DNA from: Chrysaora quinquecirrha
Taxonomy: Eukaryota > Cnidaria > Scyphozoa > Semaeostomeae > Pelagiidae
Reading direction: 5' to 3'
Length of the DNA stretch: 64,000 nt
NCBI GenBank assembly: GCA_014526335.1
Contig: JACTAT010000101.1
Coordinates: forward strand, 410,076-474,075
In this document: positions 35,480-46,405 of the stretch, piece after piece
Numbering within the stretch: position 1 is the stretch's first letter
Layout: every line of letters begins with the position of its first letter
Made by a program: the position numbers and the translations under genes
The notes under the pieces: model-generated
Seen by the model: only the letters and a program-made list of their open reading frames with translations
The model's database searches: none
What the model was told of the DNA's origin: nothing

Positions 35480-35933
35480 CTTCGGACATTGCTACAGCGT
35501 TGCTATTTACACACACCCTTGGTGTACCAAGATGAATTTCGAGAAGTAAATAAAGCTATTCGAAATAAAAAAGATCCCTAATGCAGCGTCTATCAATTTA
35601 TTTCCAGAAAAGAATAATATTAACATCGACAAAACGGTAGTTACTCTTGCAGAACTAGAAAAAAGCAAACGCATTGAAAATAGAGGGAAATATATGGCGA
35701 ACCTTCATATTTTGCCTTGGATCAAGTAGCTTGTGAGAGCAATACCCCCAACCTAAAATTGCAGCTGTATGAATTATGGTGAATTTAAGGAAATATTAAA
35801 CCTCAAAATGGTAGTTGAAAATAGAAATATATTTGGTAACACCAGCAAGCCAAGAGAATTGGAAGAGGAGATAATGCTTTTAAAAAACGAGCACGAATCT
35901 CTAATAAAGGAACTGAGAAGAAAGAAATACTAA
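35480..35933 (+). pseudogene. Decayed coding fragment, unrecognised
   Basis: Three successive stretches have protein-like composition but do not share one open frame. The first ends QDEFREVNKAIRNKKDP at 35581. A one-base shift there opens a second (NAASINLFPEKNNINID and on, to a stop near 35727). A third from about 35781 ends at 35933 with a charged, coiled-coil-like stretch (RELEEEIMLLKNEHES). No family is recognised. It is probably a frameshifted gene or transposon remnant; chance AT-rich frames remain possible. Confidence 0.35.
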
Positions 35934-35935
35934 TA

Positions 35936-36376
35936 AACAACCAGAAACCAGCTGAAATGACCTAAAACGAGCAGAGAAACCAGCCGAAACCACCTTAAAC
36001 GAGCAGGGAAACCAGCCAAAACCACCATAAACGAGCAGGGAAACTAACCGAAACCACCTGAAACGAGCAGGGAAACCAGCCAAAACCACCATAAACGAGC
36101 CGGAAAACTAACCGAAACCACCTGAAACGAGCAGGAAAACCAGCCAAAACCACCTGAAACGAACAGGGAAACTAACCAAAACCACCTGAAACGAGCAGGG
36201 AAACCAGCCAAAACCAGCTGAACCGAGCAGGGAAACCAGCCGAAACCACCTTAAACCAACAGGGAAACCAGCCGAAACCAGCTTAAACCAGCAGGGAAAC
36301 TAACCAAAACCAGCTGAAACCAGCAGGGAAGCCAGCCAAAACAAGTAGGGAAACCAGCCAAAACCACCTAAACCAG
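35936..36376. repeat. 32-bp minisatellite
   Basis: About 13-14 copies of a unit like GAGCAGGGAAACCAGCCAAA followed by ACCACCTGAAAC. GAGCAG landmarks fall at 35969, 36001, 36033 and 36065. The unit is C/A-rich with almost no T on the plus strand. Confidence 0.9.
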
Positions 36377-36867
36377 CCTTTTCACCTGGAATGCGCTTGT
36401 ACCCAAAACGTAGCTAACAAGTAGCCCCCACCCCGTGCAACAACCTGACTGCATCATTCAATGATTTCAGTCAAAGTTTGTTTTATCCTTAATATTCCTG
36501 TTAATAATTCTACACCCTCTTTTCCTTGGCTAAACAAACGCTTGTTTGGGTTGCCAAAGGTCACCAAGAAGTAGAGCGAAGAGTAAAGCTCGCTGCTCCT
36601 TGGGAGGGGCTGTTTACTTCGCTAAGAGTTTACCTCATTCTGAGTGGGACTTTTTCAAGCTGAGACTTGTGGCAAGTCAAAAGCTTGTAAATTGAAGCCT
36701 TTGAAATATCAAGTGCATTGTGCAACATAAAAATTTCTCAGTTCTTGAATTCAACCGTTTACGTCTTATTGTAATGTTTAAGTCTCAGAATTTCTAATGG
36801 ATAACTCAAAATCATTTAGCGTCTGTTCTTTTTTGTCTTGAAATTTACCTGCAGTCTGCGTTTTCAC
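36377..36867. other. Intergenic, nothing supported
   Basis: No gene or complete repeat was found between the minisatellite and the 3' end of the lectin. Confidence 0.4.
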
Positions 36868-37222
36868 TCAAATATCGAATTTGCAAATGAACGAGAGATG
36901 GTCTTCGCAGGATCTGTCATTCCACTGCCACTTCCAGCGAGCAGTGTGCATTTCTACACAATGCTCCACACCATGAGAGTTATCTGGTTGCCCTCTCGCC
37001 AGTTTTCATATGCTAAGTGACTGCCATCACTCCATACAAACTTGTTTTCGTTTTCCTTATCATTTAACCCGATCCAAATATGTTCGACGACACCAGAGTC
37101 CTGGACAAACTTTGACACCTTGCTTTGTTCTGCAGGGCTTGAGATGCTCAGTAAATCAGCACCTATGGATACACAATACTTTCTCGCATTCAGCCACTTC
37201 ATTCTAATCAATCCAGTTCCAT
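36868..37222 (-). pseudogene. C-type lectin domain exon with a 1-nt frameshift
   Basis: The reading is from 37222 down. The exon encodes most of a C-type lectin-like domain: WLNARKYC, GADLLSISS..E, IWIGLND and FVWSDGS, then ENWREG. One base is missing at about 36984-36986, within a G run. Beyond it the next frame continues cleanly with QPDNS (the QPD sugar-specificity motif), EHC, WND and a terminal FICKF, to a stop at 36868. The domain is thus complete across the frameshift. Either the gene is a recent pseudogene, or the assembly dropped a G in a homopolymer. The open frame extends to an ATG at 37301 with a hydrophobic start, but the sequence before 37222 looks like a pyrimidine-rich intron end (CATTGCCAGAG). 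The usual first CTLD cysteine and CY motif are not in this exon. Confidence 0.75.
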
Positions 37223-37330
37223 CTCTGGCAATGACATATAGAGGCAAGCCAAGAAAGACTATAAAGAAAAAAGTTTTCAATAATCGAATCTCCTCTATCA
37301 ATGCAAAGGGTGACCAGAAGCTTAATCATG

Positions 37331-37403
37331 TTTATTTAGAATTGCAAACGAAAGATGACAACACCGCTTTCTATTTACTATTTCATGTGCAATTCTAAAT
37401 AAA
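37331..37403. other. Hairpin with 16-bp perfect arms
   Basis: TTTATTTAGAATTGCA (37331-37346) and TGCAATTCTAAATAAA (37388-37403) are exact complements with a 41-base spacer. It lies just upstream of the lectin exon on the minus strand and may be a small MITE. Confidence 0.7.
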
Positions 37404-38128
37404 TGAATTTACTTGTCCCATACCCCAGGAAAAAGGATATAAGCGGGATACATTGTTTTAGAAAGGAAGGTGTTTTGTGGAAAGTTAGAATTGCAGTACT
37501 GCATAAGTTAGGACCCAAGGGAGTATACAGTATATAAGCTTGTGAGTGATCAAGAGTTTTCACACGTCGATAGCGATTTCGTTGAGAATTAAGATCGCCC
37601 ACCCCATCCCCTGCCTTTGAACAGACGGCCAGGGACGAAGTATTGTGCTTGATGAGATCGACATGAATTACATAAAATCGCTAGACTGACTTTACTATAC
37701 TTGCAAGATATAACTCTTGTATTGTATCTTAGCGTGAAGTAGATATAGGTATGATAAGCAAAAAAGTTATTTTCGTTTGAATTTATGAATAAGAAAATAA
37801 CCATGTTTAAGCCTCTGGTCATGCTTTTCATTAATAAGGTGTATGTTCGATTGGATATATCTCCTCTATTGCTTTCTTAGCGAGGATAAAACCATATCTG
37901 TTTGATATGGTAATTACAATATCGTACTTCCCCGAATAATCGCCTTCTCACGAATAAGATGCCAATAGGTTGCTTTGAAAGTTTATTTGTAAGCCTAAGC
38001 TATTGAAGGGAGCAGTAAAAACATGCTACTTGACAGATTCTGGACAGGGATGTGCAGCCAGAATTTTAAAAATTATCATTTTTATACCAATTTCGCCATA
38101 CCTTGCTTAATACCAGTTTTAAGAATTA
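37404..38128. other. Intergenic or possible lectin intron
   Basis: No supported exon. If the upstream exon at 39319-39568 belongs to the lectin, this stretch is part of its intron. Confidence 0.35.
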
Positions 38129-38727
38129 CAGTTGTCATTGGCTATCTCGAACTCTCAAGGGAAACTGGAATTCGTTCGAGATAGCGAATGTTCGAAATAA
38201 CGGATGCCCCATATAAATATACAAAATTATAGTTTTTAAGTCATCAAAGGAACCCCGATTAACATGCAGGGTTACTGATCCCAAATTTCATCAAACAAGT
38301 CTGATATTTTTTACATAGGAGTCAAAGCTCATCTGCTTTCATCCCTGCTATTGGTGAGATTGAGATAATGGCGATGCAGCGCATCTCGAAAGAGAACAGC
38401 TTCATCTATTGTGTACATGGGCAGCATATCACTTAGCTGCTCCGCTAGGCAGGCAGAATATCACTTAGCTGCTCCGCTGCGCTAGGCAAACTAAAACATA
38501 TTTTCAGCCTGTCTCTTTATCCTGTTCAGCAGAACATTTTGACCAAATTCGAGATAAAGAGGAGGTTTTCCTCCATGAAAAATCGAAAATGGTTCGAGAC
38601 AGCGAATGCTCGAGATAACGGGGTTCGAGATAGCGGATGATTTTTCTATACAAACCCTTATACCAAAACGAAGGGAAATGGAAAATCGTTCGAGATAGCG
38701 AATGTTCGAGATAGCGGATGTCAACTG
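38129..38727. mobile_element. Tc1/mariner-type MITE with TA target duplication
   Basis: TA at 38127-38128 and 38728-38729 flank CAGTTGTCATTGGCTATCTC at the left and its inverted relative (GAGATAGCGGATGTCAACTG) at the right. CGAGATAGCG(A/G)ATG motifs are repeated near both ends. A short duplication, ATCACTTAGCTGCTCCGCT, occurs at about 38428 and 38460. The CAGT-type ends with a TA duplication fit the Tc1/mariner superfamily (inference). No transposase. Confidence 0.7.
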
Positions 38728-38862
38728 TATTTGCATTATCAATTGTTACTACTCATTGCGGTATTCGAAACTTGTGAAAATAGATGCCCTTCCTTATGAA
38801 AATTGTAACAATGGACACCCTTCCCGTCCGCACATCGACAATACCCAGAATATCGAAAGTAA

Positions 38863-39143
38863 CCCGGGTGGGGGTATTTGACCCTGAAATGTACAGGGTT
38901 GTGCCCCCCTGAGTTTTTACAAACCAACTTACTTTTAAGTTATTGTTTTTCCACATTCATCCACCCAGTTTTATGATTTTTGTATGAGTTTGTGTATCTG
39001 TTAAGGAAATTTGATCATATACCCACTTTTAAAGTATTTTATACACAAATCGGACCCAGTTGTAAGGAATTTTCGAAGAAAAACCCACCCATACGAGGGG
39101 CACATACCTTTCAGCCTACATTAGGGAGTACCCCTCCCCCCGA
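38863..39143. mobile_element. TIR element with GAAAGTAA flanking duplication
   Basis: GAAAGTAA lies at 38855-38862 and 39144-39151. The ends are C/G-rich and inverted: CCCGGGTGGGGGTATTTG at the left, GAGTACCCCTCCCCCCGA at the right. An inverted relative lies at about 53820-54060. Probably Mutator-like by duplication length (8-9 bp). Confidence 0.65.
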
Positions 39144-39318
39144 GAAAGTAAGCGCCTATTTCAGTGCAACGAAAGCCTAATTTTCGGCAAGCTATTAATC
39201 TATTTGGCACTCTGGTGTAATTTCTAAATCTGGAGAACGTTTTTAGTTTTCTCTAAGAAATAAACATGTTTGCAACATTAGAAGAGAGAGCTAAATCAGC
39301 AGCGGTAATTCAGAATAC

Positions 39319-39568
39319 CTCTAGCTTTTTCCCAAATCTCTGTTGATTTTCCACTCTTTTTAGAAACCCTAGAACAGGTATCTCCAGCGTTGCAAGAAAA
39401 AAACTCTTCACTTAGAACGTTCTGTTGCTTATCATCCCCATCTTCATTCGATGCTCCACTCGTCTTCACAAAAAACTGACCAGTCTCCACATGATTGCAA
39501 GATACGAGGAGAACAACGCAAGCAGTCACGATGTAGATCAACGGAAACATTTTTCGGAAATATGTCAT
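39319..39568 (-). CDS. Signal-peptide exon, possibly exon 1 of the lectin
   Basis: Reading from 39568 (or the second ATG at 39550), the protein starts with a clear signal peptide (MFPLIYIVTACVVLLVS), followed by a short cysteine-containing region (FFSCNAGDTCSR). A GT donor (GTATTC) follows the AGAG at 39319 and leaves phase 1. The lectin exon's proposed acceptor at 37222 needs phase 1 and would join in frame to give EKAR-DGTGL. This is consistent but not proven. A missing middle exon carrying the first part of the CTLD is possible. The 139-bp satellite starts about 50 bp upstream, where a promoter would be expected. Confidence 0.45.
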
Positions 39569-39619
39569 TCGACCACATCTTCTTCAAACAGTCAATCTTA
39601 AATACATAAGTACGACAAC

Positions 39620-41455
39620 GTTGTGGGTTTTATTTAACAGGTAAGCAAACAACTATTAATCATTCATAAAAGACGTTTCATTTAAAACGATAAGAATAGC
39701 AATAGATATTTTAACTTAAACATTAATTTTAATGCCAAAGAATAAATACAATAACGCAGTGGTTGGTTTTATGTAACAGGTCAATCAATACCTATACTAA
39801 TTTATGCAAGACGTTTCATTTAATGCGATAAGAATAGCAATAGATATTTCAACTTAAACATTAACTTTAATGCCAAAGAAATAAATACAATAACGCAGTG
39901 GTTGGTTTTATGTAACAGGTCAATCAATACCTATACTAATTTATGCAAGACGTTTCATTTAATGCGATAAGAATAGCAATAGATATTTCAACTTAAACAT
40001 TAACTTTAATGCCAAAGAAATAAATACAACAACGCAGTGGTCAGTTTTATGTAACAGGTGAATCAATACCTATACTAATTTATGCAAGACGTTTCATTTA
40101 ATATGATAAGAATAGCAATAGATATATCAACTTAAACATCAATTTTAATGCCAAAGAATAAATACAACAACGCAGTGGTCAGTTTCATGTAACAGGTGAA
40201 TCAATACCTATACTAATTTATGCAAGATGTTTCATTTAATACGATAAGAATAGCAATAGATATATCAACTTAAACATCAATTTTAATGCCCAAGAATAAA
40301 TACAACAACGCAGTGGTCGGTTTTATGTAACAGGTGAATCAATACCTATACTAATTTATGCAAGATGTTTCATTTAATACGATAAGAATAGCAATAGATA
40401 TATCAACTTAAACATCAATTTTAATGTCAAAGAAATAAATACAACAACGCAGTGGTCAGTTTAATGTAACAGGTGAATCAATACCTATACTAATTTATGC
40501 AAGACGTTTCATTTAAAACGATAAGAATAGCAATAGATATTTCAACTTAAACATTAATTTTAATGCCAAAGAATAAATACAACAACGCAGGAGTCAGTTT
40601 TATGTAACAGGTGAATCAATACCTATACTAATTTATGCAAGACGTTTCATTTAATACGATAAGAATAGCAATAGATATATCAACTTAAGCATCAATTTTA
40701 ATGCCAAAGAAATAAATACAACAACGCAGTGGTCGTTTTTATGTAACAGGTGAATCAATACCTATACTAATTTATGCAAGACGTTTCATTTAATACGATA
40801 AGAATAGCAATAGATATATCAACTTAAGCATCAATTTTAATGTCAAAGAAATAAATACAACAACGCAGTGGTCGGTTTTATGTAACAGGTGAATCCAAAA
40901 TTCCTATACTAATTTATGCAAGATGTTTCATTTAATACGATAAGAATAGCAATAGATATATCAACTTAAACATCAATTTTAATGCCAAAGAAATAAATAC
41001 AACAACGCAGTGGTCAGTTTTATGTAACAGGTCAATCAATACCTATACTAATTTATGCAAGACGTTTCATTAAATACGATAAGAATAGCAATAGATATAT
41101 CAACTTAAGCATCAATTTTAATGTCAAAGAAATAAATACAACAACGCAGTGGTCGGTTTTATGTAACAGGTGAATCCAAAATTCCTATACTAATTTATGC
41201 AAGATGTTTCATTTAATACGATAAGAATAGCAATAGATATATCAACTTAAACATCAATTTTAATGCCAAAGAAATAAATACAACAACGCAGTGGTCAGTT
41301 TTATGTAACAGGTCAATCAATACCTATACTAATTTATGCAAGACGTTTCATTTAATACGATAAGAATAGCAATAGATATTCAACTTAAACATTAATTTTA
41401 ATGCCAAAGAAATAAATACAATAACGCAGTGGTTGGTTCTATGCAAAAGGTCACT
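39620..41455. repeat. 139-bp tandem satellite, ~13 copies
   Basis: GTAACAGGT landmarks recur every 138-143 bp (39773, 39912, 40051 and onward to about 41303), with degenerate copies at both edges. Each unit contains CCTATACTAATTTATGCAAG and GATAAGAATAGCAATAGATA. A variant (GAATCCAAAATTCC) appears twice (about 40890 and 41170), showing that a two-unit block was itself duplicated. Confidence 0.95.
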
Positions 41456-41619
41456 CAATTATTCTTACTTATTCATGCAAGACTTTTTAACTATTCCAAT
41501 ATCAATTGAAAACGTCACTGCACTTCTTGCCCGTTTTCGTTTTCGGGATTGAAATGAGGATTTTCAACTGTGTCCATTATTGTAAAGCGGGCCGTACGAC
41601 TACATTACCCCGGGGAACG

Positions 41620-41650
<31 letters not shown>

Positions 41651-42682
41651 GACGGCCCTGGCTGTCATTGCCATAGGTGATTCAGTGGGCTTAAGAACCT
41701 GGTGGCGCCTAGCTCCTCTCCAGGTATGGATGGCCGTTGGCCCGCAAGGAGCTCCTCCGCTTTTTGACAAATATAGTCATCGGCTATTTAACAATCAAAC
41801 ATGTGATATATGTTGCTTCCACATGGAGCATAGATGAAAGCAAAACCGGGGAGGGCGTCCCAGTCAAAACTGGGTCCTGAACCGATGTATAATAATACAC
41901 TAGTCAGACTTCAGAACTTCTGCATTCACAAAACATCTCCCTAAGAATTGTCTGTTGGTGCCCTATAATCCGCTTAGAAGTGCATCCCATTTTTAGGGAC
42001 ATGCGCCTTTATCCAGATAAAAAGAACAGCGGGCCTATAAGGGAACAGTTCGAACGGAGAACTTTCAGCACTGGATCAAATTTTTGGTTCTTATATAAAA
42101 AAATGCTGGAAAATATTTGAACCAAAGCATCACGTACAGACCGAAAAAGTGAGGTACGTACAAGAAGCTGAAGTCCAGATATTTTCCTGCATTGACTGAG
42201 CAATCATTCAATAAAGGCGTTATTTTATGGTCTTAAAAACAATATAGAATTTTTTCGAATTTTTTTGGAGAATGTCTACTCAAGAAACATCATTTTTCAG
42301 TATTTCATTTTCCCATCTCAATCTCTCTCACTTTTTTTGGAGAATGTCTACTCAAGAAACATCATTTTTCAGTATTTCATTTTCCCATCTCAATCTCAAT
42401 CACTTCATCAATAAGAAATTACATGGCTGTTGATAAATTGCCAATGAAAGCACCAACTATTAAAGCATATTATCGAATTTTTTAATATCAAATTAATTGA
42501 TTTTTTTCAGATTATAATTCCAAAACCTATACGCGCATTGTGTTTGCTTTAAGATAAATAAAACATCTGATGTTCCAAATGCGCAACACATACCCGAAAC
42601 CAAACTATATTACGTACACCTTCAGCCCCTCCACTCAGGAGGCCAGATTTTTGTTTTTGTTAAGCCCTGATCTGAAGGAAAT
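41456..42682. other. Intergenic with simple and short tandem repeats
   Basis: A (TC)n tract lies at about 41621-41648. A ~73-bp phrase starting TTTTTTGGAGAATGTCTACT is tandemly duplicated near 42261 and 42334. No gene is supported. Confidence 0.5.
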
Positions 42683-43054
42683 ACACGTTTTTTTTATAAG
42701 AACAAAGTATATAAGAACATAAGGCTTCAGAGGATGAAAAGTTAAGAACATGCTAAGAACATGCTAAAAACATTACAAGGCTTTGTGAAGCTAGAAACAA
42801 ATTAGAAATTAGTGACGCTGTCCTGTTCTCCACTCTAGAAAACAGGTGAACTATCAATCATTGTGACTATGTGATATTTTTTACATGTGCGTCCCTTTTC
42901 GTAGCAATTATGACCCAATTTGAAAAACAGCAGCTTTTCAAAAAGCGAGAAAATTAAGAACATGTTAAGAACATTTTGAGCCTTCAAATCGAAAAAATGA
43001 AGAAAATTGCATGGCTTTCTTCAATGTCAGTATTCTTGTAAAAAAAAAACGTGT
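42683..43054. mobile_element. MITE, ATAAGAACA subfamily (TAAGAACA type)
   Basis: Begins ACACGTTTTTTTTATAAGAA followed by CA, and ends TTGTAAAAAAAAAACGTGT. TAAGAACA is reiterated inside (TATAAGAACA, TTAAGAACATG, CTAAGAACATG and again near the right end). It abuts exactly the left edge of the segmental duplication, which starts at 43055. Confidence 0.8.
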
Positions 43055-43081
43055 ACCAGTTCTGTTGCCTTCACCAAGGAG

Positions 43082-43113
<32 letters not shown>

Positions 43114-43599
43114 GCAAGATTCATGTAGCAGTTTGTCAAATTGAAAAGAATGGGACTAAATTCATTTAGTACAGTTTTAGCTAATATTGAAATAAAGAAA
43201 GATTTTTAATATTTTATACTCACATATTTCTGATTATTAGCTACTACAATTAAGTTCTACACAGTTTAAGTTTACGTTTCATTACACATTTTTGCCCTCT
43301 ATTCATCTATATAATTACAAAAATTTAAACAAACAAGATCTGAATATATGTTTCAACAAATGAGACCTGTAAACGGACATTGACGACAATGACATGACCC
43401 AAGATTCTTGTGTCATTTAGAAAGATCAAAACGCGAATTTGATTCCTCGAAAGGATCATATGCATCTGAAAAGCTTCAATCAAAGATTAAGTTTCGAAAG
43501 GTTCGAGTCTTTTTTGCTTTTGTAGCCTTTGGATACAAACAGGCCGCGTCAAAACACTGAGATTTCTCACATCTCGAAAAAAGTTTACTGAGCTAAGCC

Positions 43600-45471
43600 A
43601 TGCTTTCTCTGTTCTTCAAAACTGCAATTATATTTGTGTGCTGTTCTGCACCATTTTCAACAGCAAGCTTAGCAGGAGAATATGACCATTCAGCCTTCCT
43701 CGATCCGGATGAAAACTATCAGCTATTCTGGACGGTGAAAGATGCAGACAAAACGATGAACATTGCCGTAAAAGTGAAAACAACAGGATGGATTGGATTT
43801 GGGATATCACCTGGCCTATCAGGATCCATGAAAGGAGCTGATATTGTTATAGGATGGGTTGATGGCAAGGGAAAAGGACACATTTCGGATCGTTATGCAA
43901 CTTCAAACAGCCTGCCTTTGGTAGACAACAAGCAGGATTATGAACTCACTGGAGCCTCGCAAGATGCAGTAATGACAATTCTAAAATTCAAACGCAAGCT
44001 TGAAACCTGTGACAAGAACGATCTTGATATACCCTTGGGGACAACCAAAGTTATATATGCTTACGGAACATCTGATGACATAAAATATCATGGTTCTTCT
44101 ACTAGAGGTGCGCGCAGCCTCAACTTGATGAATTACGTGAAAAACGTCCCACCTCCAGCCAGTTCAAAGTATTTTGATGTCACAACAAAAAACGTGCAAG
44201 TACCAAAAGAGAAAACAACATATTGGTGTGAAGCTTTCAAATTGTCAGATTTGGTGAAATTGAGTGGCACAAAGCATATAATAGAAATTGCTCCCATAGT
44301 GGAAAAGAAAGACAGAGGGGTAGTCCATCATATTGTTCTTCATGCCTGCCAACATGACTTTGACGAAACACACCTTAATATCTCGGGTCCATGTTTTCAC
44401 CCAAACATGCCTGACACGATAAAGCAATGTTCCGGAAAGTCCTCTGTTTATGCATGGGCAGTTGGAGGCGTGAATTTCAAATTTCCGGATCATGTTGGTT
44501 GGCCAATCGGAGCTCCATATAGCATGAAGTATGTTGTTCTTACGACACATTTCGACAATCCTTCACAAAGAACTGATTTCGTGGTCACATCAGGATTGAG
44601 ATTTTACTATGACAAGCCAAGGAAATACGAATCCGAAACTCTACTGACAGGTAGTACAGTGAGAACTGGGATGGTGATTCCTCCAAAGCAGAAAGACTGG
44701 ATTCTAACTGGCTACTGTCGCAAAGAATGCTCGAAAAAGATCGCGGGAGCTAATGCCTTAAATGGTGATGAAATCAGAATGTTTGCTTCATTTCCTCATG
44801 GTCACACAGCTGCGACAGGAATATGGACAAAGCATGTAAGGAATGGTATAGAACAGCCTGAAATTATTCGAGATGAGAACTATGACTTTGATTTTCAACA
44901 AACACATCTATTAAGGAAGGAATCATCGTTTAAGGCAGGGGATGAGTTGATAACATATTGCAGATATAATTCTATGAATAGAAAGTTTGCTGTTACAGGT
45001 GGAGAGTCAACGACAGAAGAAATGTGTTTGAATTTTATCATGTATTATCCACGCGTTAACTGGACAAATTGTTTCTCTGAGCATGAAGCTGTTAAGAGTT
45101 CATTTTCAGTACGTTATGCAAAACCAGTCTGGGAAGTTCGTGAGGAAAGGTTCAATAAATCTATGCCGCCAGTTCCTAAACAGTTCCTCAACTGGACTGA
45201 TATCCAATGGAACAAAACAATGGTCAGTGAGTTGAAAGATATCTACGAGTCAAAGCAGTCACCGATCCTGTCAATTTGCATGGGAAGTTTTGGTGCAGTT
45301 CATGGAGTAAGAAGGACAAAGAAAGTTTTCATCAGCAAGAATCTACCAAATTCCTCAAATTCCTGCACCAAAATGACCGCCTCTGCAGTTACACCATTGC
45401 CGTGCATGTGGTTTATTCAAATTTTCATGTCACTTTCATTCATCCTTTGTGGCCATTTCGTAGTTGGCTAG
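43600..45471 (+). CDS. DBH/MOXD1-like copper monooxygenase, copy B
   Basis: 623 residues in one exon. The N-terminal hydrophobic stretch to about residue 25 is a signal peptide. The DOMON domain spans about 27-160. The N-terminal copper half has H243-H244 (VVHHIVL) and the histidine of TTHF (317). The C-terminal half has FPHGH (400, 402) and the EEMC methionine (475). The complete ligand set indicates a working two-copper hydroxylase. The hydrophobic tail (SFILCGHFVVG) suggests a membrane or GPI anchor. NWTxxxWN motifs late in the protein give glycosylation sites. Protein and flanks are nearly the same as copy C; relative to copy A the first half is much closer than the second. The AATAAA found 3' of C at 49849 is not conserved here; the next candidate lies near 45690. 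Confidence 0.93.
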   Translation: MLSLFFKTAIIFVCCSAPFSTASLAGEYDHSAFLDPDENYQLFWTVKDADKTMNIAVKVKTTGWIGFGISPGLSGSMKGADIVIGWVDGKGKGHISDRYATSNSLPLVDNKQDYELTGASQDAVMTILKFKRKLETCDKNDLDIPLGTTKVIYAYGTSDDIKYHGSSTRGARSLNLMNYVKNVPPPASSKYFDVTTKNVQVPKEKTTYWCEAFKLSDLVKLSGTKHIIEIAPIVEKKDRGVVHHIVLHACQHDFDETHLNISGPCFHPNMPDTIKQCSGKSSVYAWAVGGVNFKFPDHVGWPIGAPYSMKYVVLTTHFDNPSQRTDFVVTSGLRFYYDKPRKYESETLLTGSTVRTGMVIPPKQKDWILTGYCRKECSKKIAGANALNGDEIRMFASFPHGHTAATGIWTKHVRNGIEQPEIIRDENYDFDFQQTHLLRKESSFKAGDELITYCRYNSMNRKFAVTGGESTTEEMCLNFIMYYPRVNWTNCFSEHEAVKSSFSVRYAKPVWEVREERFNKSMPPVPKQFLNWTDIQWNKTMVSELKDIYESKQSPILSICMGSFGAVHGVRRTKKVFISKNLPNSSNSCTKMTASAVTPLPCMWFIQIFMSLSFILCGHFVVG

Positions 45472-46405
45472 ACACAAAAAGAAGAATTGACATGTACTAT
45501 TATTATTTCAAATTTGATCATTTCTTTCGCGTTATATTTTTAGATTTTGATTTTCAGTGCCCTCCCTTTTTTTATCTCAGCTATCATCTAAGATATTAAG
45601 CACCCAAAGTCCCCATGAACGTTGCCTTACTCCGATGTAGAAAAACAAAATCACAATTGTAAATCGAGACAGCGTTTTTTTTTTAAGAAAATAAATAGAG
45701 ATAACTTCATGACATGGTCGTAATAAAAACACTTCCTATCTTAATAAATAAAAGTTTCTGAAAACCTTATTTTCTCCTTTCTTTTGCAGCCATAATTGCT
45801 ATAATGTTGCATAGTGGCCTATGAGGAAAGTATAAAATGAATACAAATATTGATGTTGCAAAGAAAATAAGCAATGCAGCTAAATTTGATAGCAATTAGA
45901 ACTTCAACAATGCAAAATTTCGAGTCCTGTAAACTCTGGGCAAACTAACCGAGGCCCAAGTTAGCCTACATGCAGTCTATATGGACTTTGATTCAGCGAT
46001 ATAGGCCTTGAATATTAGCTCAGCTTAACAGACTAGGCCCATTTCAACCACAACTTTGGCCGGCAACGGGCCCAGCTAGCTTGGATGGGAAATCTTGGGA
46101 TTGACCCTGGTAAACTCAGCCTGAAACAATCGCAGCTCAGAAAAAGGACCGAGATTAGACTGACTACACGGGTCTCATGTTCCGCTCATAAATCCAGACC
46201 AACGACCACAGCTATTCGCTAGACTTATATCCTTACAATGTTCAAATGTTCTTCTATCGTTCGATGTTCTTCTATCATTCGATCTGATGAAAAATCGAAT
46301 CGTAAAAAAGTGGGAGAAGATTAATAAGCTAGTGGAAATGCAGCAAATTCAGAGCTGCAATCTGATTGGAAGAGTGGCCGCTTTTCTGCATGCAAAAGCC
46401 ATGTG
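45472..46405. other. 3' flank of copy B within the duplication
   Basis: Duplicated in unit 2 (49684-50604). No gene. A T-run followed by AAGAAA near 45675 resembles a MITE terminus but has no partner. Confidence 0.4.

Noticed and set aside
35020..35581. Long open frames on both strands over the CAT/ATC tract
   Set aside because: Pure triplet repeat translation (poly-Ile/Met/Ser); low complexity, no gene evidence.
39620..41455. CRISPR array
   Set aside because: The 139-bp units are repeated as a whole with no unique spacers, and the genome is eukaryotic.
45672..45692. Further copy of the ACACG-T(n) MITE group in the 3' flank of copy B (and at about 49877 in C)
   Set aside because: Only a T-run followed by AAGAAA; no ACACG end and no inverted partner.
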